Origin: DASRHY01 sp046765875
GTDB lineage: Bacteria; Actinomycetota; Actinomycetes; Propionibacteriales; Kribbellaceae
DNA: 6,001 bases
NCBI GenBank assembly: GCA_046765875.1
Contig: JBKPSJ010000077.1
Span: forward strand, 1 to 6,001
Reading direction: 5' to 3'
Part shown: piece by piece, positions 1 to 5,143 of the stretch
Position numbering within the stretch: position 1 is the first letter of the stretch
Layout of the letters: every line of letters starts with the position of its first letter
Program-made: the position numbers and the translations under genes
Notes under the pieces: generated by a model
Databases searched by the model: none
Told to the model about the DNA's origin: nothing
What the model saw: only the letters and a program-made list of their open reading frames with translations

Positions 1-19
1 CTTCACTCGAACGCGAAGG

Positions 20-64
20 CTTCACTCGAGGCAAAGTCTTTGCCCGGCAGGAGCTCGAGTGAAG
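20..64. repeat. Nested inverted repeat (hairpin within hairpin)
   Basis: CTTCACTCGAG at 20-30 is the exact reverse complement of CTCGAGTGAAG at 54-64 (11 bp). Between them, GGCAAAG (30-36) and CTTTGCC (38-44) form a second perfect 7-bp inverted repeat around a single T at 37; the two arms share base 30. The outer arms are oppositely oriented members of the repeat array. The structure could form in either transcript; no T tract follows it. Confidence 0.6.
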
Positions 65-166
65 GCTTCGCACCGAGCGAGGGGTCCGCACCGAGCGAAG
101 GGGTCCGCACCGAGCGAAGGGGGTTCGCACCGACTGAAGCAGTTCGCACCGAGTGAAGAGTCCGCA

Positions 167-225
167 CCGAGTGAAGGTTCCGGGTCTATGAGAGCGCTTC
201 CTGAGAACCAGAGCCCTTCACTCGG
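167..225 (-). terminator. Candidate hairpin downstream of the lacI-type gene
   Basis: CCGAGTGAAGG at 167-177 pairs perfectly over 11 bp with CCTTCACTCGG at 215-225, leaving a 37-nt loop. For minus-strand transcription it starts 28 nt beyond the regulator's TAA, a suitable place for termination. The loop is long and there is no U-tract, so it is only a candidate for the U-less terminators common in actinomycetes. Confidence 0.35.
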
Positions 226-252
226 CACGAAAGCTTCACTCGGCACGAGGGC

Positions 253-1284
253 TTAAGTCGGACGCGAGGGGTCCACTCGGGCTGGGCGGACAGCGCCGGT
301 GCTGCCTCGGACCACGAGGTGCGGGGTCAGAACGAACTCGCCGGCCGGGCCGCCGCCGTTCTCGAGACGGTCGGCGGCCACTCGGACGGCGTGCTGGGCC
401 AGCTGTTCGGCGTCCTGGTCGACCGAGGTCAGGTCGATGTGCGCCAGCCGCGCCAGCGTGCTGTTGTCGTACCCGACGATCGAGACCTGCTCCGGTACGC
501 CGACCCCGGCTCGCATGAACGTGTCCTGCAGGCCGACGGCACACATGTCGTTGGACGCGACCACCGCGGTCGGCAACTGCTTCGACTCCAGCAGGTCGCG
601 TCCGGCCTGGGCGCCGGCCAGTTCGTCGTGCCCGCTCGGCACGATCCATTCCGCGCCGGCCAGGCCGTGCCTGCGCATCGCCGTCCGATAGCCGCGCCGT
701 CGCAACGAGGCGATCGGGCCTTTTCCGCCGTCGACGAAGGCGATGTCGCGGTGGCCGAGCCCGACCAGATGGTCGACGGCCTGAGCTACGCCGAGGTCGT
801 CGGCCGCCCGGACCACGTCCACGTCGGTGCCGCTCTGCTTGCCGATCACGACGACCGGGAGCTGCCGGCTGTGCGCGCCCAACTGCGTGACCGGCCCGAG
901 CAGGATGAGCGCCTCGCACCGGAAGTCGAGCAGTGCGTCGACCGCACGCCGCTCGTCCCGGCTCGCGGTCACGGTGCTGAGGACGAGGTCGTAGCCGCGT
1001 CCCTCGCTGGCATGGTGGAGGTCCTGGACCAGCTCGGCGTGGAACGGGCTACCGATGTCGAGCATCACGCCGAGCAGCCGGGTCCGCCGCCGGGCGAGCA
1101 GGCTGGCGGTCCGGTCCGGCCGGTAGCCCAGCCGGTCGGCCGCCTCGCGGACCCGGCGCCGGGTCTCCTCGCTCGGGCCGGGCCGGTCGCTCAGCGCCAG
1201 CGACACAGACGACGGGGACATGCCGATCTCGGCGGCCACGTCCTCCAGCCGCGGCCGGCGGTTGTTCGGTCTGCGATCGGTCAC
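253..1284 (-). CDS. LacI-family transcriptional regulator (full length)
   Basis: This 343-residue protein has normal LacI/GalR architecture. An N-terminal helix-turn-helix spans about residues 12-31 (LEDVAAEIGMSPSSVSLAL), a hinge region about 52-66, and then a periplasmic-binding-protein-like effector domain. Family hallmarks are ASND at 243-246, SIVGYDN at 268-274, LTSVDQ at 285-290 and the terminal HLVVRGSTG at 322-330. The GTG at 1284 was chosen because GGGGAG lies 5 nt upstream and the helix-turn-helix then starts at the usual distance. An ATG at 1344 would add 20 residues and would place the operator at the start codon. It is divergent from the oxidoreductase operon with the operator between, so it probably represses that operon and itself, with a sugar or derivative as effector (inference). 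The last codons and the TAA at 253-255 lie in decayed units of the downstream repeat array. Confidence 0.93.
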   Translation of the reverse strand: MTDRRPNNRRPRLEDVAAEIGMSPSSVSLALSDRPGPSEETRRRVREAADRLGYRPDRTASLLARRRTRLLGVMLDIGSPFHAELVQDLHHASEGRGYDLVLSTVTASRDERRAVDALLDFRCEALILLGPVTQLGAHSRQLPVVVIGKQSGTDVDVVRAADDLGVAQAVDHLVGLGHRDIAFVDGGKGPIASLRRRGYRTAMRRHGLAGAEWIVPSGHDELAGAQAGRDLLESKQLPTAVVASNDMCAVGLQDTFMRAGVGVPEQVSIVGYDNSTLARLAHIDLTSVDQDAEQLAQHAVRVAADRLENGGGPAGEFVLTPHLVVRGSTGAVRPARVDPSRPT

Positions 1285-1289
1285 CGACG

Positions 1290-1295
1290 CTCCCC
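1290..1295 (-). promoter_or_regulatory. Ribosome binding site deciding the lacI-type start
   Basis: On the minus strand this reads GGGGAG, followed by CGTCG and then the GTG start at 1284-1282. It supports the shorter protein over the ATG at 1344. Confidence 0.7.
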
Positions 1296-1331
1296 GGTTC
1301 GAACCCTTGACATGACTGTGCTCCAGGAAGG

Positions 1332-1359
1332 ATAGTACAGGCATTTAAAGCGCTTGAAA
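1332..1359 (-). promoter_or_regulatory. Possible promoter of the lacI-type gene
   Basis: On the minus strand a -10-like TACTAT (1337-1332) lies 16 nt downstream of a weak -35-like TTTCAA (1359-1354). The -35 and spacer overlap the palindromic operator, so a bound repressor would block this promoter, consistent with autorepression. The -35 match is poor and the call rests mainly on the -10 and position. On the plus strand the same bases read TTGAAA (1354-1359), a good -35 for the oxidoreductase, but no matching -10 was found at standard spacing. Confidence 0.35.
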
Positions 1360-1360
1360 T
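1343..1360. promoter_or_regulatory. LacI-type operator in the divergent intergenic region
   Basis: ATTTAAAGCGCTTGAAAT is an 18-bp palindrome with eight of nine base pairs symmetric; only A1347/G1356 break it. The perfect core AAGCGCTT has a central CG, the classic form of LacI/GalR operators (AANCGNTT core). It lies between the regulator start (1284) and the oxidoreductase start (1394), 33 bp upstream of the latter. It is the AT-richest stretch of a GC-rich window. The flanking regulator is the obvious ligand. Confidence 0.8.
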
Positions 1361-1393
1361 CCAACTGACGCTTGTATTCGTGAGGGAGCAGTT

Positions 1394-2572
1394 ATGTCGT
1401 CTTCGTCCATCGGAGTTGCCGTGATCGGTGCCGGCATGGCCGGTCGTTCACACCTGGCCGGGTACCGCGCCGCCATGGCCGTCCACGGCTCCGGGTTGCC
1501 GGAGGTCCGCTTCGTCGCGGTCGGCGACGTGAACGCGACCATCGCGAAGGAGGCGGCCAACAGGTTCGGATACGAGCGGGCCGAGACGAGTTGGCAGGCC
1601 ATCGCCGAGGCGCCGGACATCGACGTCGTCAGCGTCGTGGTCGCCAACACGCTGCACCGCGAGATCGTCGAAGGCCTGTTGGCCGGCGGCAAGCACGTCC
1701 TGTGCGAGAAGCCGCTCGCTCCGAGCGTCGAGGACGCGGAGGCCATGGTGGCGGCGGCCGCCGCCGCGGACCGGCAGGCCGCGACCGGCTTCACGTTCCG
1801 TCGCTCGCCGGCGATCAACGCGATCCGCGCGCAGTTGGAGTCCGGCTCGATCGGCCGGCCGCTGCACCTCGACGGCCACTACTGGTGCGACTACGGCTGC
1901 GACCCGAAGGGCCCGATGAGCTGGCGGTACAAGGGCGGCCCGGGATCGGGTGCGCTCGCGGACATCGGCGCTCACCTGATCGACCTGGCCGAGTTCCTCC
2001 TCGGTCCGATCGAATCGGTCGGCGGGGCCGTGCTGGCGACGTACATCACCGAGCGGCACCTGCCCGCCGGCGCGGTCGTGGGCCATGCCCTCGCCGAGCT
2101 GAGCGAGGAGACCGAACCGGTCGAGAACGAGGACCTGGTCAGCTTCACCGCCCGGTTCGTCTCCGGCGCGACCGCAACCCTTTCGGCGTCCCGGACCGCG
2201 TTCGGGCACCCGAACGGGCTCGGCTTCGAGATCTTCGCCGAGTCCGGCGCGGCCACCTTCGACCTGGCCCGCGCCTCGGAGTTCGGGTTCGTCGACGGCG
2301 CCGCGCCACACGCCACCCACGGGTACCGGCAGGTGCTCGTCGGGCCGGCGCATCCGTACATCACCGGCGGCCTGCCCATGGACTTCCCCGGCGTCGGTCA
2401 CGGGCAGAACGACCTGTTCGCCTGGCAGGCCCGGGCCTTCCTCGGCCAGGTGGCCGGGGTCGAGGGGCTGCCGGCCTGCCCGACCTTCGAGGACGGCCTG
2501 CGCAACCTGCGGTTGCTGAGCGCGGTCGTCGCCTCGTCCGAGAACGGCGGCGCCGTCGTCTCGGTCCCATAA
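1394..2572 (+). CDS. Gfo/Idh/MocA-family NAD(P)-dependent oxidoreductase
   Basis: The 392-residue protein is a probable cytoplasmic sugar or cyclitol dehydrogenase. An N-terminal Rossmann fold has the dinucleotide motif GAGMAG at residues 12-17 (in VIGAGMAGRSH). An aspartate at 45 closes the second strand (VAVGD), which usually favours NAD over NADP. The family signature EKP at 105-107 supplies the catalytic lysine K106. The C-terminal substrate domain carries GFTFRRSPA (132-140) and GALADIGAHLID (186-197), with D190 and H194 in the usual active-site positions. An acidic stretch (about 235-247) precedes the sheet of the C-terminal domain. The ATG is preceded by GAGGGAG with 5 nt spacing. It is the first gene downstream of the operator and is followed after 43 nt by a sugar isomerase gene. 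Relatives oxidise inositols, glucose derivatives, anhydrosugars or glycosides; the substrate here cannot be assigned. Confidence 0.92.
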   Translation: MSSSSIGVAVIGAGMAGRSHLAGYRAAMAVHGSGLPEVRFVAVGDVNATIAKEAANRFGYERAETSWQAIAEAPDIDVVSVVVANTLHREIVEGLLAGGKHVLCEKPLAPSVEDAEAMVAAAAAADRQAATGFTFRRSPAINAIRAQLESGSIGRPLHLDGHYWCDYGCDPKGPMSWRYKGGPGSGALADIGAHLIDLAEFLLGPIESVGGAVLATYITERHLPAGAVVGHALAELSEETEPVENEDLVSFTARFVSGATATLSASRTAFGHPNGLGFEIFAESGAATFDLARASEFGFVDGAAPHATHGYRQVLVGPAHPYITGGLPMDFPGVGHGQNDLFAWQARAFLGQVAGVEGLPACPTFEDGLRNLRLLSAVVASSENGGAVVSVP

Positions 2573-2585
2573 GCCTTGTTGAAAC

Positions 2586-2603
2586 GTCGAAACCGATTCT
2601 GAA
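2586..2603. promoter_or_regulatory. Weak LacI-like half-symmetric site before the isomerase gene
   Basis: In the 43-nt gap between the two operon genes, AACCGATT (2591-2598) fits the degenerate LacI core AANCGNTT. The surrounding 18 bp are symmetric at only five of nine pairs. It could be an auxiliary operator or chance; the site ends just before the isomerase's AAGGA ribosome binding site. Confidence 0.15.
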
Positions 2604-2615
2604 AAGGACACCATC

Positions 2616-3620
2616 GTGAAGCTCGGCGCCTACACCGCATGCCTGCACGACAAGCCCGTCGCGGAAGCACTGACGATCCTGCGTGACCTGGGCCTGGACA
2701 GTGCGGAGATCAACTCGGGCGGGTTCCTGCCTGCGCCGCACCTGCCCATCGACGCGATCCGGTTCAGCAAGGACGCGCGAGACGAGTACCTGGGGTTGTT
2801 CGAGACCAGCGGGGTGGCGCTGACCGCGCTGAACTGCAACGGCAACCCGCTGCACCCGGACCCGGATGTACGCAAGAAGCACGGCCAGGACGTCCGCGAC
2901 GCCATCGAGCTGGCCGCCCTGCTGGGCGTCAAGCGAGTTGTCACCATGTCCGGCCTGCCGGAGGCGCACGCCGGCGGTACCGCTCCGTCGTGGACCGTGC
3001 TGCCGTGGGTGAGCGTCTACCTGGACGCCCGCGACTACCAGTGGAACGAGGTCGTGATCCCGTACTGGAAGGACATCCAGGCCCGGGCCGCCGACGCCGA
3101 CGTCAAGGTGTGCATCGAGATGCACCCGCACAATGTCGTCTACAACCCCGCCACCATGGTCCGGCTGGCCGAGTCGATCAACGCCACCCACGTCGGTGCC
3201 GAGATGGACCCAAGCCACTTGTTCTGGCAGTGGATCGACCCGGTCGCCGCGCTCGACAGCCTCGGCGACCTGGTCTACAACGCCGCCGCCAAGGACACCC
3301 GGATCAACGAGGCCGCGAAGATCAACGGCGTACTCGACGACCGGTTCGGCCGGGTGCTGCCCACCGACCCCGGCGCGATCGGGCTCGGCGGCAGCGACAC
3401 CCTGAGCCGCTGGCCGGACGGCTCCTCGTGGGACTTCGTCGCCGTCGGCCGCGGCCACGACGTCTCATTCTGGACCGACTTCCTGGCGGCGATCGAGCGG
3501 ATCGACCCGGACATGGCGGTCAACATCGAGCACGAGGACCAGGAACTCGACCAGATCGAGGGCCTTAGCTCCGCCGCCAAAACCCTGCTCGAGGCGTCCG
3601 CTGCGCTGAAGTCCCGCTAG
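2616..3620 (+). CDS. Xylose-isomerase-like TIM-barrel sugar (phosphate) isomerase/epimerase
   Basis: The 334-residue protein belongs to the AP-endonuclease-2/xylose-isomerase-like TIM-barrel superfamily (as do IolE, IolI and tagatose epimerases), whose members isomerise, epimerise or dehydrate sugars with a divalent metal. Candidate metal and catalytic residues sit on successive barrel strands: E168 and H170 (CIEMHPHN), D198 and H201 (AEMDPSHLFW), K226-D227 (AAAKDTR), H281 (GRGHDVSFW) and E305 (VNIEHED). It is longer than the usual 260-290 residues. Extra segments lie around 118-150, rich in Trp and Tyr, and around 235-275, and could shape the substrate pocket. It begins with GTG preceded by AAGGA at 7 nt spacing. 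The 43-nt gap and shared strand suggest co-transcription with the oxidoreductase, acting on its keto product or on the same sugar (inference). No signal peptide is seen. Confidence 0.9.
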   Translation: MKLGAYTACLHDKPVAEALTILRDLGLDSAEINSGGFLPAPHLPIDAIRFSKDARDEYLGLFETSGVALTALNCNGNPLHPDPDVRKKHGQDVRDAIELAALLGVKRVVTMSGLPEAHAGGTAPSWTVLPWVSVYLDARDYQWNEVVIPYWKDIQARAADADVKVCIEMHPHNVVYNPATMVRLAESINATHVGAEMDPSHLFWQWIDPVAALDSLGDLVYNAAAKDTRINEAAKINGVLDDRFGRVLPTDPGAIGLGGSDTLSRWPDGSSWDFVAVGRGHDVSFWTDFLAAIERIDPDMAVNIEHEDQELDQIEGLSSAAKTLLEASAALKSR

Positions 3621-3709
3621 GGTTCGCACCCCGTGCTGTGCTTCGCCCCCCGCACACCCAGGGGCGAACCCATGTCTGAGGTGCGATCCCTGGCCTAGGG
3701 TGCGAACCC
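3620..3709. repeat. Inverted GGGTTCGCACCC modules after the isomerase gene
   Basis: GGGTTCGCACCC at 3620-3631, starting on the last base of the isomerase TAG, is the exact reverse complement of GGGTGCGAACCC at 3698-3709 (12 bp, 66-nt loop). A shorter relative, GGGCGAACCC, lies at 3662-3671, and a forward relative, GGGTTCGCCC, just outside at 3753-3762. GGGTTCGCACC also occurs at 121-131 in the first repeat array, linking the two regions. Confidence 0.65.
3642..3668 (+). terminator. Candidate GC-rich hairpin terminator of the oxidoreductase-isomerase operon
   Basis: TTCGCCCC (3642-3649) pairs perfectly with GGGGCGAA (3661-3668) around an 11-nt loop. The hairpin begins 21 nt after the isomerase stop codon, where an operon terminator is expected. 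There is no U tract, so it would act as a U-less terminator or as a 3'-end stabiliser. Confidence 0.45.
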
Positions 3710-3764
3710 GAGCAACGGGCCGTGGCCAAGGTGCCGAGTGCCGTCCCGCTGAGGGTTCGCCCGT

Positions 3765-3812
3765 CCTGTTGTGGGTCCCCGCGGTGCGTGTCGTGCGGGA
3801 ACCCACAACAGG
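3765..3812 (-). terminator. 18-bp stem hairpin between convergent genes
   Basis: CCTGTTGTGGGTCCCCGC (3765-3782) faces GCGGGAACCCACAACAGG (3795-3812) across a 12-nt loop. Seventeen of 18 positions are complementary. The exception, 3777 against 3800, is C-A in plus-strand RNA but G-U in minus-strand RNA, so the stem is continuous only in the transcript of the dioxygenase gene ending at 3889. The right arm is the first unit of a tandem repeat and the left arm an inverted copy of it. A terminator or bidirectional barrier role is inferred from position and stability. Confidence 0.5.
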
Positions 3813-3884
3813 GTGCGGGAACCCACAACAGGGTGCGCGAACCCAACAGGGTGCGGGAACCCACAACAGGGTGCGGGAATCCAC
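3793..3884. repeat. 20-bp tandem repeat, about 4.7 units
   Basis: The unit GTGCGGGAACCCACAACAGG occurs exactly at 3793-3812, 3813-3832 and 3851-3870. A degenerate 18-bp unit (two bases lost, one changed) is at 3833-3850, and a partial unit with a T change is at 3871-3884. It ends 4 bp before the end of the dioxygenase gene. Units abut without spacers. An inverted copy lies at 3765-3782. No ORF of its own is supported. Confidence 0.9.
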
Positions 3885-3888
3885 CGGT

Positions 3889-5043
3889 CTAGCGGCCGCG
3901 GCGGGAGGCGTGGTCGGAGAGTGCCGCGCGCAGGCGATCGGCGGGCCAGCGTTCGGCGACCGCCCGGCGCAGCACATCGGCCTGCGACGGTGGTGCCAGG
4001 CCTTCGATCGGCTGGTCCAGGTCGAGGTCGGTCGGGAAGGCGTACCCCTCCGCGCTGGCGGCGATCACGTTGCCCAGGGCAACCTGATCGTCCATCCCGA
4101 GCAGCTCGGGATACAGCGCGAGGCACATCGCGGTCCGGTCAACCGACTCCATCGCGCGGCCGAAGGCGGACGAGATCTGGAGCAGGTTGGCCATCCGGCG
4201 GATATCGGCCGAGTGATTGCTGCCGGCCGCGTGGAACAGCGCCGGGTTGAAGAACACGGCGTCGCCCTTGGTCAGCGGCTGTTGTACATGGTTCGCCACG
4301 AAGTGCTCGCCGAACTCGGGCCGCCGCCAGGCCAGGTAGCCCAACTCGTACTTGTGCGAGTGCGGCAGGTACAGCGTCGGCCCACTCTCCACGGGCATGT
4401 CGCAGTGCGCCACCGCACCCTGCAGAGTGAGCACGCCGGACAGCCTGTGTACGTGTGCCGGGTACCGCGCGGCAACCTCGTTCGACTGGAACCCGAGGTG
4501 GTAGTCGCGGTGTACGGTCTGGCCCTCGCCGCCCGGGTTGACGACGTTGACCTGCGAGGTGACCTGGTACGCCGGCCCAAGCCAGGCCTCGGCGACCATC
4601 GCCAGCACGTCGTTGCCGTAGTACGCCGCGAACGCCGCCGGGTCCCGCAGTGCGAGCTTCTCAAGCGCGTTCCAGACCCGGTCGTTCGCGCCCGGCTTGG
4701 CGAAGTGATCACCTGCCGCCGTACCCGCGGCACGCTGGTCCGCGATCATCGCGTCGAACGCCGCACTCACCCGGTCGACGGGTTCGGTGTCGAATGCGCC
4801 GGCCAGTACGACGATCCCGGGGCCGTCGCTGAGCGCCCGGGCCAGCTCGGCCTGGACGGTGTGCCGGTCCTGCCGGGCCACCTTGGCGGCGTCGTAGACC
4901 AGCACCTCCTGCTCGATCCGGTCAGCATGCGGGTACGCGGACGGGTCGGTGCGTTCGGCAACGACCTCCAGCAGGTCATCCAGCCGGCAGTCCTCGGGCC
5001 GCAGCCAGACCTGGGCGGCGGCGGACGTCGAAGTCGTGGTCAT
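3889..5043 (-). CDS. Phytanoyl-CoA dioxygenase (PhyH)-like Fe(II)/2-oxoglutarate oxygenase
   Basis: The 384-residue protein is a probable non-haem iron oxygenase that couples 2-oxoglutarate decarboxylation to hydroxylation of a small substrate. The iron-binding HxD is at H178-R-D180 (GQTVHRDYHLGFQ). The distal histidine is probably H271 in FFNPALFHAAGSNHSADIRR, with R282 or R283 placed to bind the 2-oxoglutarate carboxylate. The strand LSGVLTLQGAVAHCDMPVESGPTLYLPHSHKYE (201-233) is the usual PhyH double-stranded helix core with its GPT and PHSH turns. The start at 5043 has GGAGGT 5 nt upstream; an in-frame ATG at 5109 would add 22 arginine-rich residues without such a site. It converges on the sugar operon and diverges from the second LacI-type gene, the likely regulator. 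PhyH relatives act on acyl-CoAs, ectoine, phosphonates and many secondary metabolites, so the substrate is open. Confidence 0.88.
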   Translation of the reverse strand: MTTTSTSAAAQVWLRPEDCRLDDLLEVVAERTDPSAYPHADRIEQEVLVYDAAKVARQDRHTVQAELARALSDGPGIVVLAGAFDTEPVDRVSAAFDAMIADQRAAGTAAGDHFAKPGANDRVWNALEKLALRDPAAFAAYYGNDVLAMVAEAWLGPAYQVTSQVNVVNPGGEGQTVHRDYHLGFQSNEVAARYPAHVHRLSGVLTLQGAVAHCDMPVESGPTLYLPHSHKYELGYLAWRRPEFGEHFVANHVQQPLTKGDAVFFNPALFHAAGSNHSADIRRMANLLQISSAFGRAMESVDRTAMCLALYPELLGMDDQVALGNVIAASAEGYAFPTDLDLDQPIEGLAPPSQADVLRRAVAERWPADRLRAALSDHASRRGR

Positions 5044-5048
5044 CGCGG

Positions 5049-5054
5049 ACCTCC
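5049..5054 (-). promoter_or_regulatory. Ribosome binding site deciding the dioxygenase start
   Basis: On the minus strand this is a consensus-like GGAGGT, 5 nt before the ATG at 5043-5041. It rules in the 384-residue form over the start at 5109. Confidence 0.8.
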
Positions 5055-5090
5055 AACGGTGGGGTTCTGACACGACCAGCCTGAGACCGC

Positions 5091-5135
5091 GATGACGGTC
5101 CGACCACACCCCGGATCCGTCAAAAATCCGTCATC
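5091..5135. promoter_or_regulatory. Divergent regulatory region with three TGACGG sites
   Basis: TGACGG occurs on the plus strand at 5093-5098 and in reverse (CCGTCA) at 5117-5122 and 5128-5133. The last two sit within ATCCGTCA direct repeats (5115-5122 and 5126-5133) whose starts are 11 bp apart, about one helical turn. GATGACGG (5091-5098) and CCGTCATC (5128-5135) form a perfect 8-bp inverted repeat across the region. A minus-strand -35-like TTGACG (5123-5118) lies 17 nt from a weak -10-like GACCGT (5100-5095) serving the dioxygenase, so both elements overlap these sites. They are plausible binding sites for the adjacent LacI-type regulator, although they lack the usual CG-centred LacI palindrome. 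Confidence 0.4.
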
Positions 5136-5143
5136 CTTGCGGA

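Larger units (their letters stand above)
1..286. repeat. Mixed direct and inverted array of ~18-bp intergenic repeats
   Basis: Six head-to-tail units of 17-20 bp run from 67 to 177, each built on (T)TCGCACCGAGTGAAGG or the variant with GAGCGAAGG. Unit starts are about 67, 85, 104, 124, 143 and 161. Units in the opposite orientation (CTTCACTCGGCACGAGG type) lie at 1-19, 20-36, 215-233 and 234-251, with decayed units at about 252-270 and 272-286. The last two lie inside the 3' end of the neighbouring lacI-type gene. Units abut without unique spacers, so this is not CRISPR, and no transposase gene is present. It fills the whole region downstream of the regulator. Function is unknown; the mirrored units can fold into hairpins, so a role in transcription termination or RNA 3'-end protection is possible. 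Confidence 0.85.

Noticed and set aside
67..177. CRISPR array
   Set aside because: Units abut with no unique spacers, vary in sequence and length, and no cas gene is present; the same holds for 3793-3884.
22..256. Short open frames on both strands over the first repeat array, with PSEG/SLGAD-like repeated peptides
   Set aside because: The peptides are translations of the 18-bp repeats, with no ribosome binding site and no domain; the array explains them.
319..1335. Long plus-strand frame opposite the first regulator
   Set aside because: The minus-strand frame has complete LacI motifs; the antisense product shows no recognisable domain.
1285..1344. ATG at 1344 as start of the first regulator
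   Set aside because: It overlaps the operator and adds 20 residues ahead of the helix-turn-helix, while GTG 1284 has a good ribosome binding site.
1448..3458. Long minus-strand frames opposite the oxidoreductase and isomerase (1448-2614 and 2361-3458)
   Set aside because: Both are shadows of the well-supported plus-strand genes, Arg/Gly/Val-rich without family motifs.
3620..3709. Insertion-sequence terminal repeats
   Set aside because: The 12-bp inverted repeats enclose only 66 bp with no coding capacity or target duplication, and related modules are scattered in both orientations.
3700..5070. A 456-codon plus-strand open frame opposite the dioxygenase
   Set aside because: It is antisense to a gene with clear catalytic motifs, has a low-complexity Arg/Val/Gly-rich composition, and its start lies in the repeat region. 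High GC leaves such frames open by chance.
5044..5109. ATG at 5109 as start of the dioxygenase
   Set aside because: The extension is Arg/His-rich, overlaps the likely promoter and lacks the strong GGAGGT found before 5043.
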